A DNA stretch of 64,000 bases from Variovorax sp. DXTD-1 (GCF_003984625.1 NZ_RWKH01000012.1:110768-174767), one strand, 5' to 3'; positions 16,581-25,256 are shown, numbered from the stretch's first letter. Notes: generated from the letters alone by a model not told the origin. A program made the numbers and translations.

Positions 16581-18026
16581 TCACGAACTCGGAGTGCGCA
16601 GCGCAAACGCCTTGCGCGCCATGGCGCCGAGCGTGCGCAGGCCCTTTTCGATCCGCATGTCCCAGCCGTGGCCGCCGCTCAGCCGCAGGCAGTGCGCGTA
16701 TTTGCCGCTGGCCGAGAACACGACGCCGGGCGCGAAGCAAATGCCTTTTTCGAGCGCCTCTGCAAACAGAAGGCGCGTGTCGGCCGGCTCGGGCAGTTCG
16801 ACCCACAGCACAAAGTTTCCTGCGGGCCGCGACACCTTAGTGCCCGGCGGAAACGCCTGCTCGATCACCCGCGTCATGCGGCCCAGCGTGTCGGCAAACT
16901 CGCGCCGGATGCGGCGCAGGTGCCGGTCGTAGTCGCCGTTGGAGAGAAAGGTGGCCAGCGCCACCTGGGTCAGCACCGGCGTGGCAAGGCTCGTGGCGAA
17001 CTTGGTTTCGAGCACCCGCGCCATGTGCCGGCCGGTCGCGATCCAGCCGATGCGGTAGCCGGGCGCAAGCGTCTTTGAAAAAGAGCCGCAGTAGATGACG
17101 TTGTCGTGCGTGTCGAGTGCGCTGAAGGGCAGGGGCCGTTCCTCGCCGAAGTGAACGTCGCCGTACACGTCGTCTTCGATCAGCGGCACGCCATGCTTCG
17201 CGAGCAGGCGCAGCACGGTGCGCTTGTTCTCTTCGGGCATGGTGCAGCCCAGCGGATTGCTGAAGCTCGACGCCAGCACGCAGGCGCGCACCTTGCCCGA
17301 GGCCACGATGTCGCCCAGCGCATCGACGTCCACGCCGGTGACGGCATCGGTCGGCAACTCGACCACCTTGAGCCTTTTCGCGCGCAAGACCTGAAGCAGC
17401 CCGAAGTAGGTGGGCGATTCGATCGCGACCGTGTCGCCGGGCTCCGTGACCGCGTCGAGCGCGAGCGCCAGCGCCTCGGTGCAGCCGCAGGTAATGGCAA
17501 TGTCGTCCGGCGACAGCGCCTGGCCGTAGCGCAGCGCGCGCCGGGCAATCTCCAGGCGCAGCAACATCTCGCCGCGCGGCGGCGAGTAGGTATTGCTCTG
17601 ACCGCCCTTCACGCGTGCCGTGCGCGCAAGCACGAGGTCCAGCTTGGACGATGACAGCAGCCGCTGGTTGGGAATCGCGCAGCCGAGCGGCACCAGGGTG
17701 TCGTCCGACGCATGCTCCAGCATGTCGAGCATGAGGCCCGAAAGCTCCACGTTGGCGGGCCGGATCGAATGCCGCGTGGTTGTTGGAACCGGCAACGCGG
17801 GCGGCGCCTTGGCAACGTAGTAGCCCGACTGCGGCCGCACCTCGAGGATGCCGCGGTCTTCGAGCAGGCGGTAGGCCTGCACGGCCGTGCTGAGGCTGGT
17901 GCGTTGCTGCGTGCTGATCTCGCGCAGCGACGGCGCCCGCATGCCGGGCCGCAGCGCGCCGCGGCCGGCGAGCCCGGCCACGAAATCAGCGACTTCTTCA
18001 TAGCGGAACCGGGGAGATTGCGACAC
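16581..18026 (-). CDS. MocR-type regulator: GntR helix-turn-helix fused to an aminotransferase fold
   Basis: 481-residue regulator. Residues 5-75 form a GntR winged helix-turn-helix (MRAPSLREISTQQRTSLSTA). Residues about 110-470 form a fold-type I PLP domain with SFSKTLAPGYRIGW, whose Lys would bind PLP. MocR proteins usually sense an amino acid or its PLP adduct. It is divergent from a class I/II aminotransferase, the obvious target, across a 135-bp gap with a long inverted repeat. It also lies 124 bp upstream of the SOD-rhodanese gene on the same strand, so read-through is possible. Confidence 0.9.
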   Translation of the reverse strand: MSQSPRFRYEEVADFVAGLAGRGALRPGMRAPSLREISTQQRTSLSTAVQAYRLLEDRGILEVRPQSGYYVAKAPPALPVPTTTRHSIRPANVELSGLMLDMLEHASDDTLVPLGCAIPNQRLLSSSKLDLVLARTARVKGGQSNTYSPPRGEMLLRLEIARRALRYGQALSPDDIAITCGCTEALALALDAVTEPGDTVAIESPTYFGLLQVLRAKRLKVVELPTDAVTGVDVDALGDIVASGKVRACVLASSFSNPLGCTMPEENKRTVLRLLAKHGVPLIEDDVYGDVHFGEERPLPFSALDTHDNVIYCGSFSKTLAPGYRIGWIATGRHMARVLETKFATSLATPVLTQVALATFLSNGDYDRHLRRIRREFADTLGRMTRVIEQAFPPGTKVSRPAGNFVLWVELPEPADTRLLFAEALEKGICFAPGVVFSASGKYAHCLRLSGGHGWDMRIEKGLRTLGAMARKAFALRTPSS

Positions 18027-18088
18027 GCTTGAATCCTGCTTTCATGAACGGCACGGCATGCAACTGTACTGCACCTAATTTCAATAAA

Positions 18089-18140
18089 TTGTGGCTGTTA
18101 TCGCGAGTCACGAAACGGCAATATCAATGCACAGCCACAA
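18089..18140. promoter_or_regulatory. Long-spaced inverted repeat between the MocR gene and the aminotransferase
   Basis: TTGTGGCTGT (18089-18098) and ACAGCCACAA (18131-18140) are perfect reverse complements, with centres 42 bp apart, close to four helical turns. This suits binding by a domain-swapped MocR dimer and DNA looping. It sits in the only gap between the two divergent genes. Confidence 0.65.
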
Positions 18141-18161
18141 CAATCGATCAAGCAGCAGTAC

Positions 18162-19310
18162 ATGGCACGGTTTCCGGACAACGAAATCATCTCCCTGGTC
18201 AGCAAGGCGCCCCGGTTCGATCTCGCGGAAAGCGTGGGGCCGAGCGTGCGGCTCGCGGAACTGATCGACATGGCCTTTGGCGATGACGCCGATTTTTCGC
18301 TGGACTACGGAACGGCGGCGGGCAGCCCGGAGCTGCGACAGGAGATCGCGAACGAAAACGGCGTGCACGCCGACGACGTCGTGGTCACGGTCGGCGGCAT
18401 GCACGCGCTCTTTCTCATTGCCTTCACTCTGTGCCAGGCGGGCGACGAAGCCGTCGCGGCCGAGCCGGTGTTTCCGCTCGCGCGCAATGCGCTGACCGCG
18501 GTGGGCGCCGTGACGCGCCCGCTACCGCTCAGCTTCGACATGGGCTACCGAATCGACCTGGATGCACTTCGAAAGCTGCTGTCCCCCAAGACGAAACTGG
18601 TGAGCCTGGCCTCGCCGCAGAACCCCTCGGGCGTTTCGATTCCCGAGCAGACCCTGCAAGACATCGTGGCGATGCTGGCCGAGCACGCGCCCGATGCCTG
18701 GCTGCTGATCGACGAAACCTACCGGGAAGCCGCCTACGGCGAAGATGCCGCCGCGCCGAGCGCCGCATGCCTCGGGCCGAAGGTTATCTCGGTTTCTTCG
18801 CTGTCCAAGTCCCATGGGTCGGCGGGCTTGCGCATCGGCTGGGCCATCACACGCGACACGGCACTGCGCCAGGCGCTGGTGACGGCAAAGTTCAGCACGG
18901 TGATCTCCTGTTCGCCGGTCGACGAGGCGCTTGCACTGGCCGTGTTCAGGCAGCGCGAGCGGATCATCGGCGAGAGGCGCAGGCTCCTCGCGCAAAACCT
19001 GCAGCTGGTCGAGAACTGGGTGTTGCGCCATCCCGGCCACATCGACTGGGTGCGCCCGGATGCGGGGGCGTTGTGCTGCATGCGGCTCAAGCCCGAAGTC
19101 TTCGACGCCGCGGCGGTCGAGCGTTTCTACGCGACGCTGGCCAGGTACAGCACGCGTGTCGCACCCGGCGCGTGGTTCGGAGACGACCCGCTGGTGTTCC
19201 GGCTGGGCTTCGGCTTGCCCACGCTCACGGCGCTGGCCATTGCGCTGGAGTGCGTGTCGGTGGCCCTGACCGAGGCCACGCGGGCGCCAGAGGGCGCGGC
19301 CGCCTTCTAG
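18162..19310 (+). CDS. Class I/II pyridoxal-phosphate aminotransferase
   Basis: 382-residue soluble enzyme with fold-type I features: VGGMHALFLIAFTL in the cofactor-phosphate region, SPQNPSGVSIP with the Asn that contacts PLP, LLIDETYREAAYG with the Asp, and the SLSKSHGSAGLRIGW segment carrying the PLP Lys and a phosphate-binding Arg. It probably transaminates an amino acid whose identity is unknown. It is divergent from a MocR regulator. Its stop codon shares CTAG with the convergent sensor kinase stop, so the two genes overlap by four bases. Confidence 0.88.
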   Translation: MARFPDNEIISLVSKAPRFDLAESVGPSVRLAELIDMAFGDDADFSLDYGTAAGSPELRQEIANENGVHADDVVVTVGGMHALFLIAFTLCQAGDEAVAAEPVFPLARNALTAVGAVTRPLPLSFDMGYRIDLDALRKLLSPKTKLVSLASPQNPSGVSIPEQTLQDIVAMLAEHAPDAWLLIDETYREAAYGEDAAAPSAACLGPKVISVSSLSKSHGSAGLRIGWAITRDTALRQALVTAKFSTVISCSPVDEALALAVFRQRERIIGERRRLLAQNLQLVENWVLRHPGHIDWVRPDAGALCCMRLKPEVFDAAAVERFYATLARYSTRVAPGAWFGDDPLVFRLGFGLPTLTALAIALECVSVALTEATRAPEGAAAF

Positions 19311-21175
19311 CCCGTGCTTTGCCCGCGCTGCGTCCAGCGCAGCGACACCCAGGTGCCTTCGCCGCGGCGGCTCTCGATGCGTAGCCGCGCACCGATTGCA
19401 TCGGCCTGCTCGCGCAGCCCCACGATGCCGTAGTGCCCAGCAGCACCCGCGCTCGGCTCGAAGCCGATGCCGTCGTCGCCGATCTCCAGCTCGACTTCAT
19501 TGCTCGCAACGCTGTGCAGGCGAATCAGCAACCGCCGCGCGCCCGCATGGCGTTCGACGTTGCGCAGCACTTCCTCGCACATGTGGAACACGGTTTCCGC
19601 CGGCTCCGCCGCCAGGTCGGCCAGCGCGGGGTCCATCTGGCAGTCGAGCTCGATGCCGGTGCGCTCGCTCTGGCTCTTGGCCAGCTCGGCCAGCGCCGCG
19701 CCCAAACCGATGTCGCGCACCGGGTTGCTGCGCAGTTGGTCGATGGCACGGCGTGCCTCGTCCAGCCCGTCGCGCGCCGCGCGCTCGGCCCGAACCAGTT
19801 CGTCCGGCAGCGCATCGGGGCGGCTCGATGCCAGGTGCTTGAGCACGCGGATCTCTGTGAGCATGGCCATCATCGAATGCGCCAGCGTGTCGTGCAGCCC
19901 GCGCGCCAGGCGCAGGCGCTCGCGCACCACCGCGGCATCGCGTGACTCCTGCGCGAGCCGGCTGATCTCGTCGGTGCGCTGCCGCACGCGCTCGTCCAGT
20001 TCGGCATTGAGCCGGCGCAACTCGTCGCGCTCACGCTGCAGCGTATTCAGCAAACGGTCGAGCGCGCTGCCCAGCCGCGCGGCTTCGTCGGCACCCTGCG
20101 GCACCTCGATGCGCGTGGCGCTTCCGGCCAGCACCGCGTCCGCTGAATGCGCGATCACGCTCACGCGCCGCGTGAGGCGGTGCGCCACGATGATGCCGGC
20201 GACAGCGGCCGCCAGGCCCAGCAGGCTCAACACGATCGAGATGCGCCATTCGATGGCCGTGGCAAAGGCCGCGACCGATTCGACCGGCTGGATCACCACC
20301 GCCTGCCAGCCGAGCCGGCGCAGCGTGCCGTCGCGCGCATTGGGCGGAGAGGCGATCAGGTAGGGCCGGTTGTCCAGCAGCCGGCGGGTGCGGATGCGCG
20401 TGGGCAGGTCGGATCCGTCGTTGCCCAGCCCGGCGACGACGGGGTCGAATGGCGTGATGGGATCGCCCACCTCTTGCCAGCGCTTGCCCAGCAGCACGGC
20501 CGGCCCGTGGCGCACGACGCCGTCGCGGTCGATCAGCAGCCATTCGCCGGGCGAGGCGCGGATTTCGGCCACCATCTGCTCCACCCAGCTCCAGCTCAGG
20601 TTGGCGGCTACCACGCCGATGATCGCCCCGTCGGCATTGCGCACCGGTGCGGTGAGCTTCAGGAAGCGCTCACGCGGCGAGCGGCCTTCCTCGATCCATG
20701 CGGCGTTCAGGCCTTGCGAAATCCACGCGTGCTGATTGACGTTCTGGCCCACCACCTGCTCGTCGGTCGCCGCGACGATGAAGCCGTCGGCATCGGTCAC
20801 CGCCAGCCAGATCAGGTCGGGCACGCCGCGGCGCACCGCCTCGAGCGAGCGCTTGAGGCGCGCGCCTTCGCTGTGCTGCACGTCTTCCGACAGCATGGCC
20901 GCCACCACGCTGACCGCCTGCAGGCGCAGCAGCAGCGCGGTGTCGAGCTCGGCATTGACGTGCTCGGCCGCGGCTTCCAGCCGCTGGCCGTGCTGCTCGA
21001 GCAGCGTTGCACGCACGAAGCTGCGCAGCCACAGGTTGGCCACCAGCGCCAGGCACAGGGTGAGCGCAATCAGCAGCCAGCCGATCGCGGCGGCCATGGA
21101 GCGCCGTGGGTCGATGCGACGTGCGAGGTTCATTGGCTGCGGATTCTCGCAAACGCGAGCCGTGACTTTCGGCAT
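19307..21175 (-). CDS. Membrane sensor histidine kinase (NarX/DesK-like HisKA_3 class)
   Basis: 622-residue sensor. A first membrane segment near residues 27-50 is followed by a large periplasmic domain of the dCACHE type (DLIWLAVTDADGFIVAATDEQ, LTAPVRNADGAIIGVVAANL). A second membrane segment lies near 315-340, followed by a HAMP linker and coiled coil. The HisKA_3 phosphoacceptor helix contains RGLHDTLAHSMMAML, with His near residue 427. The ATPase domain has EVLRNVERHA and IGDDGIGF. The ATG at 21175 has AGGGGA seven bases upstream; a longer in-frame start at 21388 is rejected. The NarL-type response regulator lies on the far side of the adjacent transporter. Confidence 0.9.
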   Translation of the reverse strand: MPKVTARVCENPQPMNLARRIDPRRSMAAAIGWLLIALTLCLALVANLWLRSFVRATLLEQHGQRLEAAAEHVNAELDTALLLRLQAVSVVAAMLSEDVQHSEGARLKRSLEAVRRGVPDLIWLAVTDADGFIVAATDEQVVGQNVNQHAWISQGLNAAWIEEGRSPRERFLKLTAPVRNADGAIIGVVAANLSWSWVEQMVAEIRASPGEWLLIDRDGVVRHGPAVLLGKRWQEVGDPITPFDPVVAGLGNDGSDLPTRIRTRRLLDNRPYLIASPPNARDGTLRRLGWQAVVIQPVESVAAFATAIEWRISIVLSLLGLAAAVAGIIVAHRLTRRVSVIAHSADAVLAGSATRIEVPQGADEAARLGSALDRLLNTLQRERDELRRLNAELDERVRQRTDEISRLAQESRDAAVVRERLRLARGLHDTLAHSMMAMLTEIRVLKHLASSRPDALPDELVRAERAARDGLDEARRAIDQLRSNPVRDIGLGAALAELAKSQSERTGIELDCQMDPALADLAAEPAETVFHMCEEVLRNVERHAGARRLLIRLHSVASNEVELEIGDDGIGFEPSAGAAGHYGIVGLREQADAIGARLRIESRRGEGTWVSLRWTQRGQSTG

Positions 21176-21357
21176 GGGTAGTTCCCCTGAGTCCTCGGGG
21201 TTTGTCTCGACTCGCTGCGTGACTTCCGGCAGGCGCGCCGGCGGCGGTTTGCGGCAACAGTTGCACCCATCGCGATCCGTGCCCCCAGCGCGACTGATTC
21301 CCAACCCTGCAACGTGCCGCGACGCGATCGGCGCGACAACGAATGGAGACGAAGCGA

Positions 21358-22704
21358 ATGAACCCCACTTCCCCGACATACATCTCATCCGGCGCGCCGC
21401 CGCGATTGATCGACAACCGCTGGCTGCAGCTGGTGGTCGGCATCGTCTGCATGATTGCCACGGCCAACATCCAGTACGCGTGGACTCTGTTCGTGCCGGA
21501 AATCCAGGGCAAGTTCGGCTGGGAGCGTGCGTCGATCCAGGTCGCCTTCACCATCTTCGTGCTGGTGCAGACCTGGCTTGCGCCCATCGAGGGCTACTTC
21601 ATCGACAAGTTCGGACCGCGCCTGATCGTGGCCTTTGGCGCGCTGTTCATCGGCGCGGCCTGGGTCATCAACTCGCAGGCCACCACGCTGATGGGCTTCT
21701 ACATCGGCGCGGCCGTCGGCGGCATTGGCGTGGGCTCCATCTATGCCACCTGCATCAACAACGCGCTCAAGTGGTTCCCCGATCGTCGCGGCCTGGCGGT
21801 GGGCCTGACGGCCGGCGGCTACGGCGCCGGCTCGGCCGCCACCATCCTGCCGATTGCGGCAATGATCGAATCGTCCGGTTTCCAGGAAGCTTTCCTGTTC
21901 TTCGGTTTGCTGCAGGGCTCGCTGGCCTTTGCCGCGGCCTGGTTCCTGCGCCAGCCCAAGGGCAACGAGGTGCGCGGCTCGGCCAAGGTCGCGCAGAGCC
22001 GGCGCGACTACACGCTGGGCGAGGCGCTTCGCACGCCGCTGTTCTGGCTGATGATTTTGATGTTCTCGTGCGTGGTCACCGGCGGCATGATGGCCGTGGC
22101 GCAACTGGGCGTGATCGCACAGGACCTGGGTGTGAAGAACTTCAAGGTCGACCTGTACTTCGTCACCATGGCCGCACTGCCGCTCGCGCTGATGCTCGAC
22201 CGCGTCATGAACGGCATCTCGCGTCCGCTGTTCGGCTGGATCTCCGACCACATCGGCCGCGAGAAGACCATGGTGATCGCCTTCACGCTGGAAGGCATCG
22301 GCATCATCGCGCTGGGCTACTTCGGCCACAACCCGTGGGCCTTCCTGATCCTGTCGGGCGTGGTCTTCCTGGCCTGGGGCGAGGTGTATTCGCTGTTCTC
22401 CGCACTCGCGGGCGATGCCTTCGGCACCAAGCACATCGGCAAGATCTACGGCGTGCTGTACTGCGCCAAGGGCATCGGCGCGCTGTTCGTGCCGCTCGGC
22501 AACCTGATGATGGAAGCGACCGGCACCTGGTCGACCGTGCTCTACACGGTGGCGGCTCTCGACCTGTTCGCCGCCTTCCTGGCCATCGTCGCGCTGCGGC
22601 CGATGCTGGCAAGGCACACGGCCAGCAATGCGTCGTATGCGTCTTCGCCGGCGCCTGACCTTGCGATGCCGGGCGGCCTGTCGCCCGCGGGCCGCACGGC
22701 CTGA
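21358..22704 (+). CDS. OFA-family MFS transporter (oxalate/formate antiporter-like)
   Basis: 448-residue inner-membrane transporter with about 12 membrane segments. It begins with RWLQLVVGIVCMIATANIQYAW and includes GWISDHIGREKTM and LAWGEVYSLFSALAGDAFG, features of the oxalate:formate antiporter family. The substrate is probably a small mono- or dicarboxylate. The ATG at 21358 has GGAGACGAAG upstream; an in-frame ATG at 21343 lies inside that site. It is flanked by a sensor kinase (divergent) and its presumed response regulator (convergent), so it is the probable target of that two-component system. Confidence 0.9.
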   Translation: MNPTSPTYISSGAPPRLIDNRWLQLVVGIVCMIATANIQYAWTLFVPEIQGKFGWERASIQVAFTIFVLVQTWLAPIEGYFIDKFGPRLIVAFGALFIGAAWVINSQATTLMGFYIGAAVGGIGVGSIYATCINNALKWFPDRRGLAVGLTAGGYGAGSAATILPIAAMIESSGFQEAFLFFGLLQGSLAFAAAWFLRQPKGNEVRGSAKVAQSRRDYTLGEALRTPLFWLMILMFSCVVTGGMMAVAQLGVIAQDLGVKNFKVDLYFVTMAALPLALMLDRVMNGISRPLFGWISDHIGREKTMVIAFTLEGIGIIALGYFGHNPWAFLILSGVVFLAWGEVYSLFSALAGDAFGTKHIGKIYGVLYCAKGIGALFVPLGNLMMEATGTWSTVLYTVAALDLFAAFLAIVALRPMLARHTASNASYASSPAPDLAMPGGLSPAGRTA

Positions 22705-22804
22705 TGACCTGAGACCAACTGCCATCCCACGCGCACCCGCGGAGCCGGCTTTGCCGGGCTTTGGGGTGCGTTTCGCATTCAGGGCGCCGAAGCGCTTCGG
22801 AGGG

Positions 22805-23560
22805 TTATTTCTTCAACACCAGCACAGCCAGTTCGGTGCGTGTGTTCGCGTGAAGCTTTTGCATGATCCGGCTGACGTGGTTCTTCGCCGTTCCCTCGGC
22901 CAGGTTGAGCGCCGTGGCAATCTGGCGATTGCCGTAGCCCTTGGCAATCAGTTCGAGCACGGCGGCCTCGCGGTCGGTCAGCGGCTTGGTCGCCGCATCG
23001 GGCCCCGACAACTCGCCGGGAACGGTGGCCTGCGGCTCGGCGCGCAGGTCCGGCGCAGGCGCGGGCGGTGGCTCCTGCGCAACGCGGTCGGCCAGGAGCC
23101 GGAACTGGTCCATCACCTTGCGCGCGATCTGCGGCGTGAGCCGTGACTCGCCGCGGTGCACCGCCCGCACGGTGTCCAGCACCTCTTCCTCCGAGGCGTC
23201 CTTGAGAAGGTAGGCCTGCGCGCCGGCACGCACCGCGTCGAAGACGAGGTCGTCGCGGTCGAAGGTGGTCAGCACCATCACGCGTGTGTGCGGCAGCGCG
23301 GCCGAGATCTCGCGCGTGGCGAGCACGCCGCCCTTGCGCGGCATATGCAGGTCCATCAGCACCACGTCGGGCAGCAGGCGGCGGGCCAGCTCCACGGCTT
23401 CGATGCCGTCGGCGGCCTGGCCGACCACTTCGATGTCCAGCGCGGCATCGAGCAGCATGGCCATGCCGCGGCGGATGAGTGCCTGGTCGTCGGCAATCAG
23501 CACGCGAATCCGCGGCGCGGCATGCGGTGCAGGCGCCGACGGCTCGGCAATGGTGCTCAT
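22805..23560 (-). CDS. NarL/FixJ-family response regulator
   Basis: 251-residue regulator with an N-terminal receiver domain (IRVLIADDQALIRRG with acidic pocket residues; phosphoacceptor Asp in LPDVVLMDLHMP; Lys in YLLKDAS). A proline-rich linker and a LuxR-type helix-turn-helix (LTDREAAVLELIAKGYGNRQIATALNLAEGTAKNHV) follow. It starts at the ATG at 23560, seven bases after the stop of a DUF1330 gene, so they form an operon. The kinase at 19307-21175 is of the matching HisKA_3 class and lies just beyond the OFA transporter. Confidence 0.9.
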   Translation of the reverse strand: MSTIAEPSAPAPHAAPRIRVLIADDQALIRRGMAMLLDAALDIEVVGQAADGIEAVELARRLLPDVVLMDLHMPRKGGVLATREISAALPHTRVMVLTTFDRDDLVFDAVRAGAQAYLLKDASEEEVLDTVRAVHRGESRLTPQIARKVMDQFRLLADRVAQEPPPAPAPDLRAEPQATVPGELSGPDAATKPLTDREAAVLELIAKGYGNRQIATALNLAEGTAKNHVSRIMQKLHANTRTELAVLVLKK

Positions 23561-23567
23561 GGCAGGC

Positions 23568-23858
23568 TCAGACGCCTTCGATGATCCGCAGGTCCCGCTC
23601 GGCGCCGTCGCCCAGCGCGGCGAGCGCGGCCTGGTAGTCGGGGCTGTCATGCACGGCGCGGGCCTGTTCGACGCTGTCGAATTCGATCAGCACGGTGCGC
23701 TCGGCCAAGCCGTATTCATAAACCTGCGCGGGCATGCCCCGCGCCAGGAAACGCCCGCCGCCCGCAGCGATTGCGGGGCCGGCGAGTTTTGCATAGGCCG
23801 CGAGTTTGTCGGCATCCTTGACGGCACGGTACGCGCTGACCCAATAGGCTTTTGCCAT
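23568..23858 (-). CDS. DUF1330 domain protein
   Basis: 96-residue cytoplasmic protein of the dimeric alpha/beta-barrel type. It begins MAKAYWVSAYRAVKD and continues with FLARG, RTVLIEFDSVEQARAVHDSPDYQAA, all hallmarks of DUF1330. Function is unknown; related folds bind small ligands or act as monooxygenases. The ATG at 23858 gives the canonical N-terminus. It is the first gene of an operon with the response regulator. Confidence 0.87.
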   Translation of the reverse strand: MAKAYWVSAYRAVKDADKLAAYAKLAGPAIAAGGGRFLARGMPAQVYEYGLAERTVLIEFDSVEQARAVHDSPDYQAALAALGDGAERDLRIIEGV

Positions 23859-23926
23859 GGTGATTTCTCTCAGTTGCAGAGCGAGCAATATAGCGTGCTC
23901 GCCGCTTCAGCGCTCGGGTTCGCAAC

Positions 23927-24268
23927 TCAGGATGTGCAGGCGTAGTTGGCCGCCAACCGGGATGCTGCAGCATCGTTGGCCGGCCCGGTGTACCGCGGGT
24001 ATTGCGGGTATTGGCACAACGGCCGGCTGAGCACAACGGCTCCATCGGCGTCGCGCTTTTCCGCGACCAGCGTGGCCGGTGCCGCGCTCTTGGTCACCCA
24101 TTGGTCGAGGGCCGTCAACAGGTCTGCCGAATCGGCGCCCGGTCCTCCGGCGCAGTGGTTCACCCCCGGCGCGATGTAGAAGCGCGTGGATGCATCGGCG
24201 GCCGGGGCGCCCACCGCGTTTCGCATGTTCGCGTGGGTGCTTCGGCGCGCCAAAGGAAAAAGGGGCAC
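23927..24268 (-). pseudogene. C-terminal remnant of a tannase/feruloyl esterase
   Basis: The last roughly 95 residues match the C-terminus of bacterial tannase/feruloyl esterases: FYIAPGVNHCAGGPGADSADLL includes the catalytic His, and LSRPLCQYPQYPRYTGP the conserved Cys-containing tail. The rest of the family's 500 or so residues, including the nucleophile Ser and Asp, are missing. Upstream, the frame enters unrelated sequence beside a terminator and the HNH gene. The first residues (MPLFPLARRSTHAN) are probably chance coding. This looks like what is left after an insertion or deletion. Confidence 0.75.
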
Positions 24269-24289
24269 CCCTTGCGGAGCGCCCCTTTT
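24258..24289 (-). terminator. Intrinsic terminator for the HNH gene
   Basis: AAAAGGGGC (24258-24266) pairs with GCCCCTTTT (24281-24289), and on the minus strand the stem is followed by a run of T. It lies just after the HNH stop codon, ending the proposed tRNA-array transcript. Confidence 0.75.
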
Positions 24290-24304
24290 GTTCGTTCAGT
24301 TCGT

Positions 24305-24868
24305 TCAGTTGAGCCTCGAGCCCTTCGGCAGTCGGCTTGCGAGCCACTCGTGCACGTCGGCTCGCACGTTACGGCCTTCCAGGAGAAAGTCTTCCCAGCG
24401 GCTTGGCACGTACGGCAGGTAGACCAGCTTCATGCCGGCTTCCTCGGGCAGGCGGTCTGCCTTTTCCGAGTTGCAGGGGCGGCAGGCCGCGACCAGGTTC
24501 ATCCAGTCCCAGCCGCCGCCGCGGCTGACGGGAAGGATGTGCTCGCACGTGAGGTCTTGTTCGCGAAAGTGTTGCGCGCAGTAGGCGCAGGTGAAGCGGT
24601 CGCGCACGAAGAGCTTGCGCCGGCTGTAGGCCGGGGTGTGATCGAACAGGTTCACCTTCGCGCAGCCCTTGAGCGCGATGATCGGCGAAATCTCGAGCCG
24701 GGATTCCGCGCCGCGCGCCACGTTGAAGCCCCCGCGCATCGTCGCCAGCGGACCTGCGCCGTCCTCCCACACAACAGAGTCCGTTGCATAGTGAGCAGCG
24801 GCGTGCTCAAGCGAGATCCAGGCCTGCGGCGTTCCCTGGATGTCGAGCTGAAGAACTTGGGGTTTCAT
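24305..24868 (-). CDS. HNH endonuclease-family protein
   Basis: 187-residue protein with a C-terminal HNH nuclease module: CAYC zinc knuckle near residue 94, CEHILPVSRGG with the catalytic His pair, and NLVAACRPCNSEKADR with the Asn and the second Cys pair. The roughly 80 residues before it (SPIIALKGCAKVNLFDHTPAYSRRKLFVRDRFT) are usual for this proteobacterial group, whose role is unknown. A strong AAAGGAGG lies eight bases before the ATG at 24868. It starts 61 bp after tRNA-Asn on the same strand, and a terminator follows, so it seems to be the last gene of the tRNA-array transcript. Confidence 0.88.
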   Translation of the reverse strand: MKPQVLQLDIQGTPQAWISLEHAAAHYATDSVVWEDGAGPLATMRGGFNVARGAESRLEISPIIALKGCAKVNLFDHTPAYSRRKLFVRDRFTCAYCAQHFREQDLTCEHILPVSRGGGWDWMNLVAACRPCNSEKADRLPEEAGMKLVYLPYVPSRWEDFLLEGRNVRADVHEWLASRLPKGSRLN

Positions 24869-24929
24869 GATGACGGCCTCCTTTCATGGCCGAGCGCTTT
24901 GTTGAGGGGAATCTCCTGTCTGTTGGTTG

Positions 24930-25006
24930 TGGCTCCTCGACCTGGGTTCGAACCAGGGACCTTCGCATTAACAGTGCGACGCTGCTACCAGCTGAGCTAC
25001 CGAGGA
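24930..25006 (-). tRNA. tRNA-Asn (GUU)
   Basis: A full cloverleaf can be drawn with encoded CCA. The acceptor stem TCCTCGG pairs with TCGAGGA, the anticodon loop CTGTTAA gives GUU within a perfect five-pair stem, and the T-arm is CCTGG-TTCGAAC-CAGGG. The D-stem has a C-C mismatch and the D-loop carries an extra base, so it is divergent from a normal housekeeping tRNA-Asn. Confidence 0.9.
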
Positions 25007-25055
25007 AAAAAGAATGTGTTCGATCCAGTGGGCGGCGGCCGCATTGCCGCGGGTG

Positions 25056-25256
25056 TTACCACTCGCCGATTTCGCGCACGCGCTGGTCGAAGTCGAGCTT
25101 CTCGAAGCGCTCGCGCGCTCGCTCGGCGTCCCGCTGGCGCTGCCCGGTCATCGCGCCGAAGCTGCGGGTGACCGCCTGCACAAGCGCGTTGCGAGGCCTG
25201 GGCTCGGACACCGTGATGCGGTTCGCCGGCCGGCGATGGCTGGTGGTGAGTCGCAT
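25056..25256 (-). CDS. Small basic hypothetical protein inside the tRNA array (66 aa)
   Basis: 66-residue, Arg-rich protein lying between tRNA-Arg and tRNA-Asn on the same strand. An AGGAGG ribosome binding site stands six bases before the ATG at 25256, better than that of most genes here, and supports real translation. The N-terminal half is Arg/Pro-rich (MRLTTSHRRPANRITVSEPR). The C-terminal half looks helical and charged (QRDAERARERFEKLDFDQRV). I recognise no family. RNA or tRNA binding is conceivable from charge and location, but not shown. Confidence 0.6.
   Translation of the reverse strand: MRLTTSHRRPANRITVSEPRPRNALVQAVTRSFGAMTGQRQRDAERARERFEKLDFDQRVREIGEW

Noticed and set aside
16581..18026. 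Treating the MocR proteins as true aminotransferases
   Set aside because: Both have N-terminal GntR helix-turn-helix domains and sit divergent from aminotransferase genes, so regulation is the better reading.
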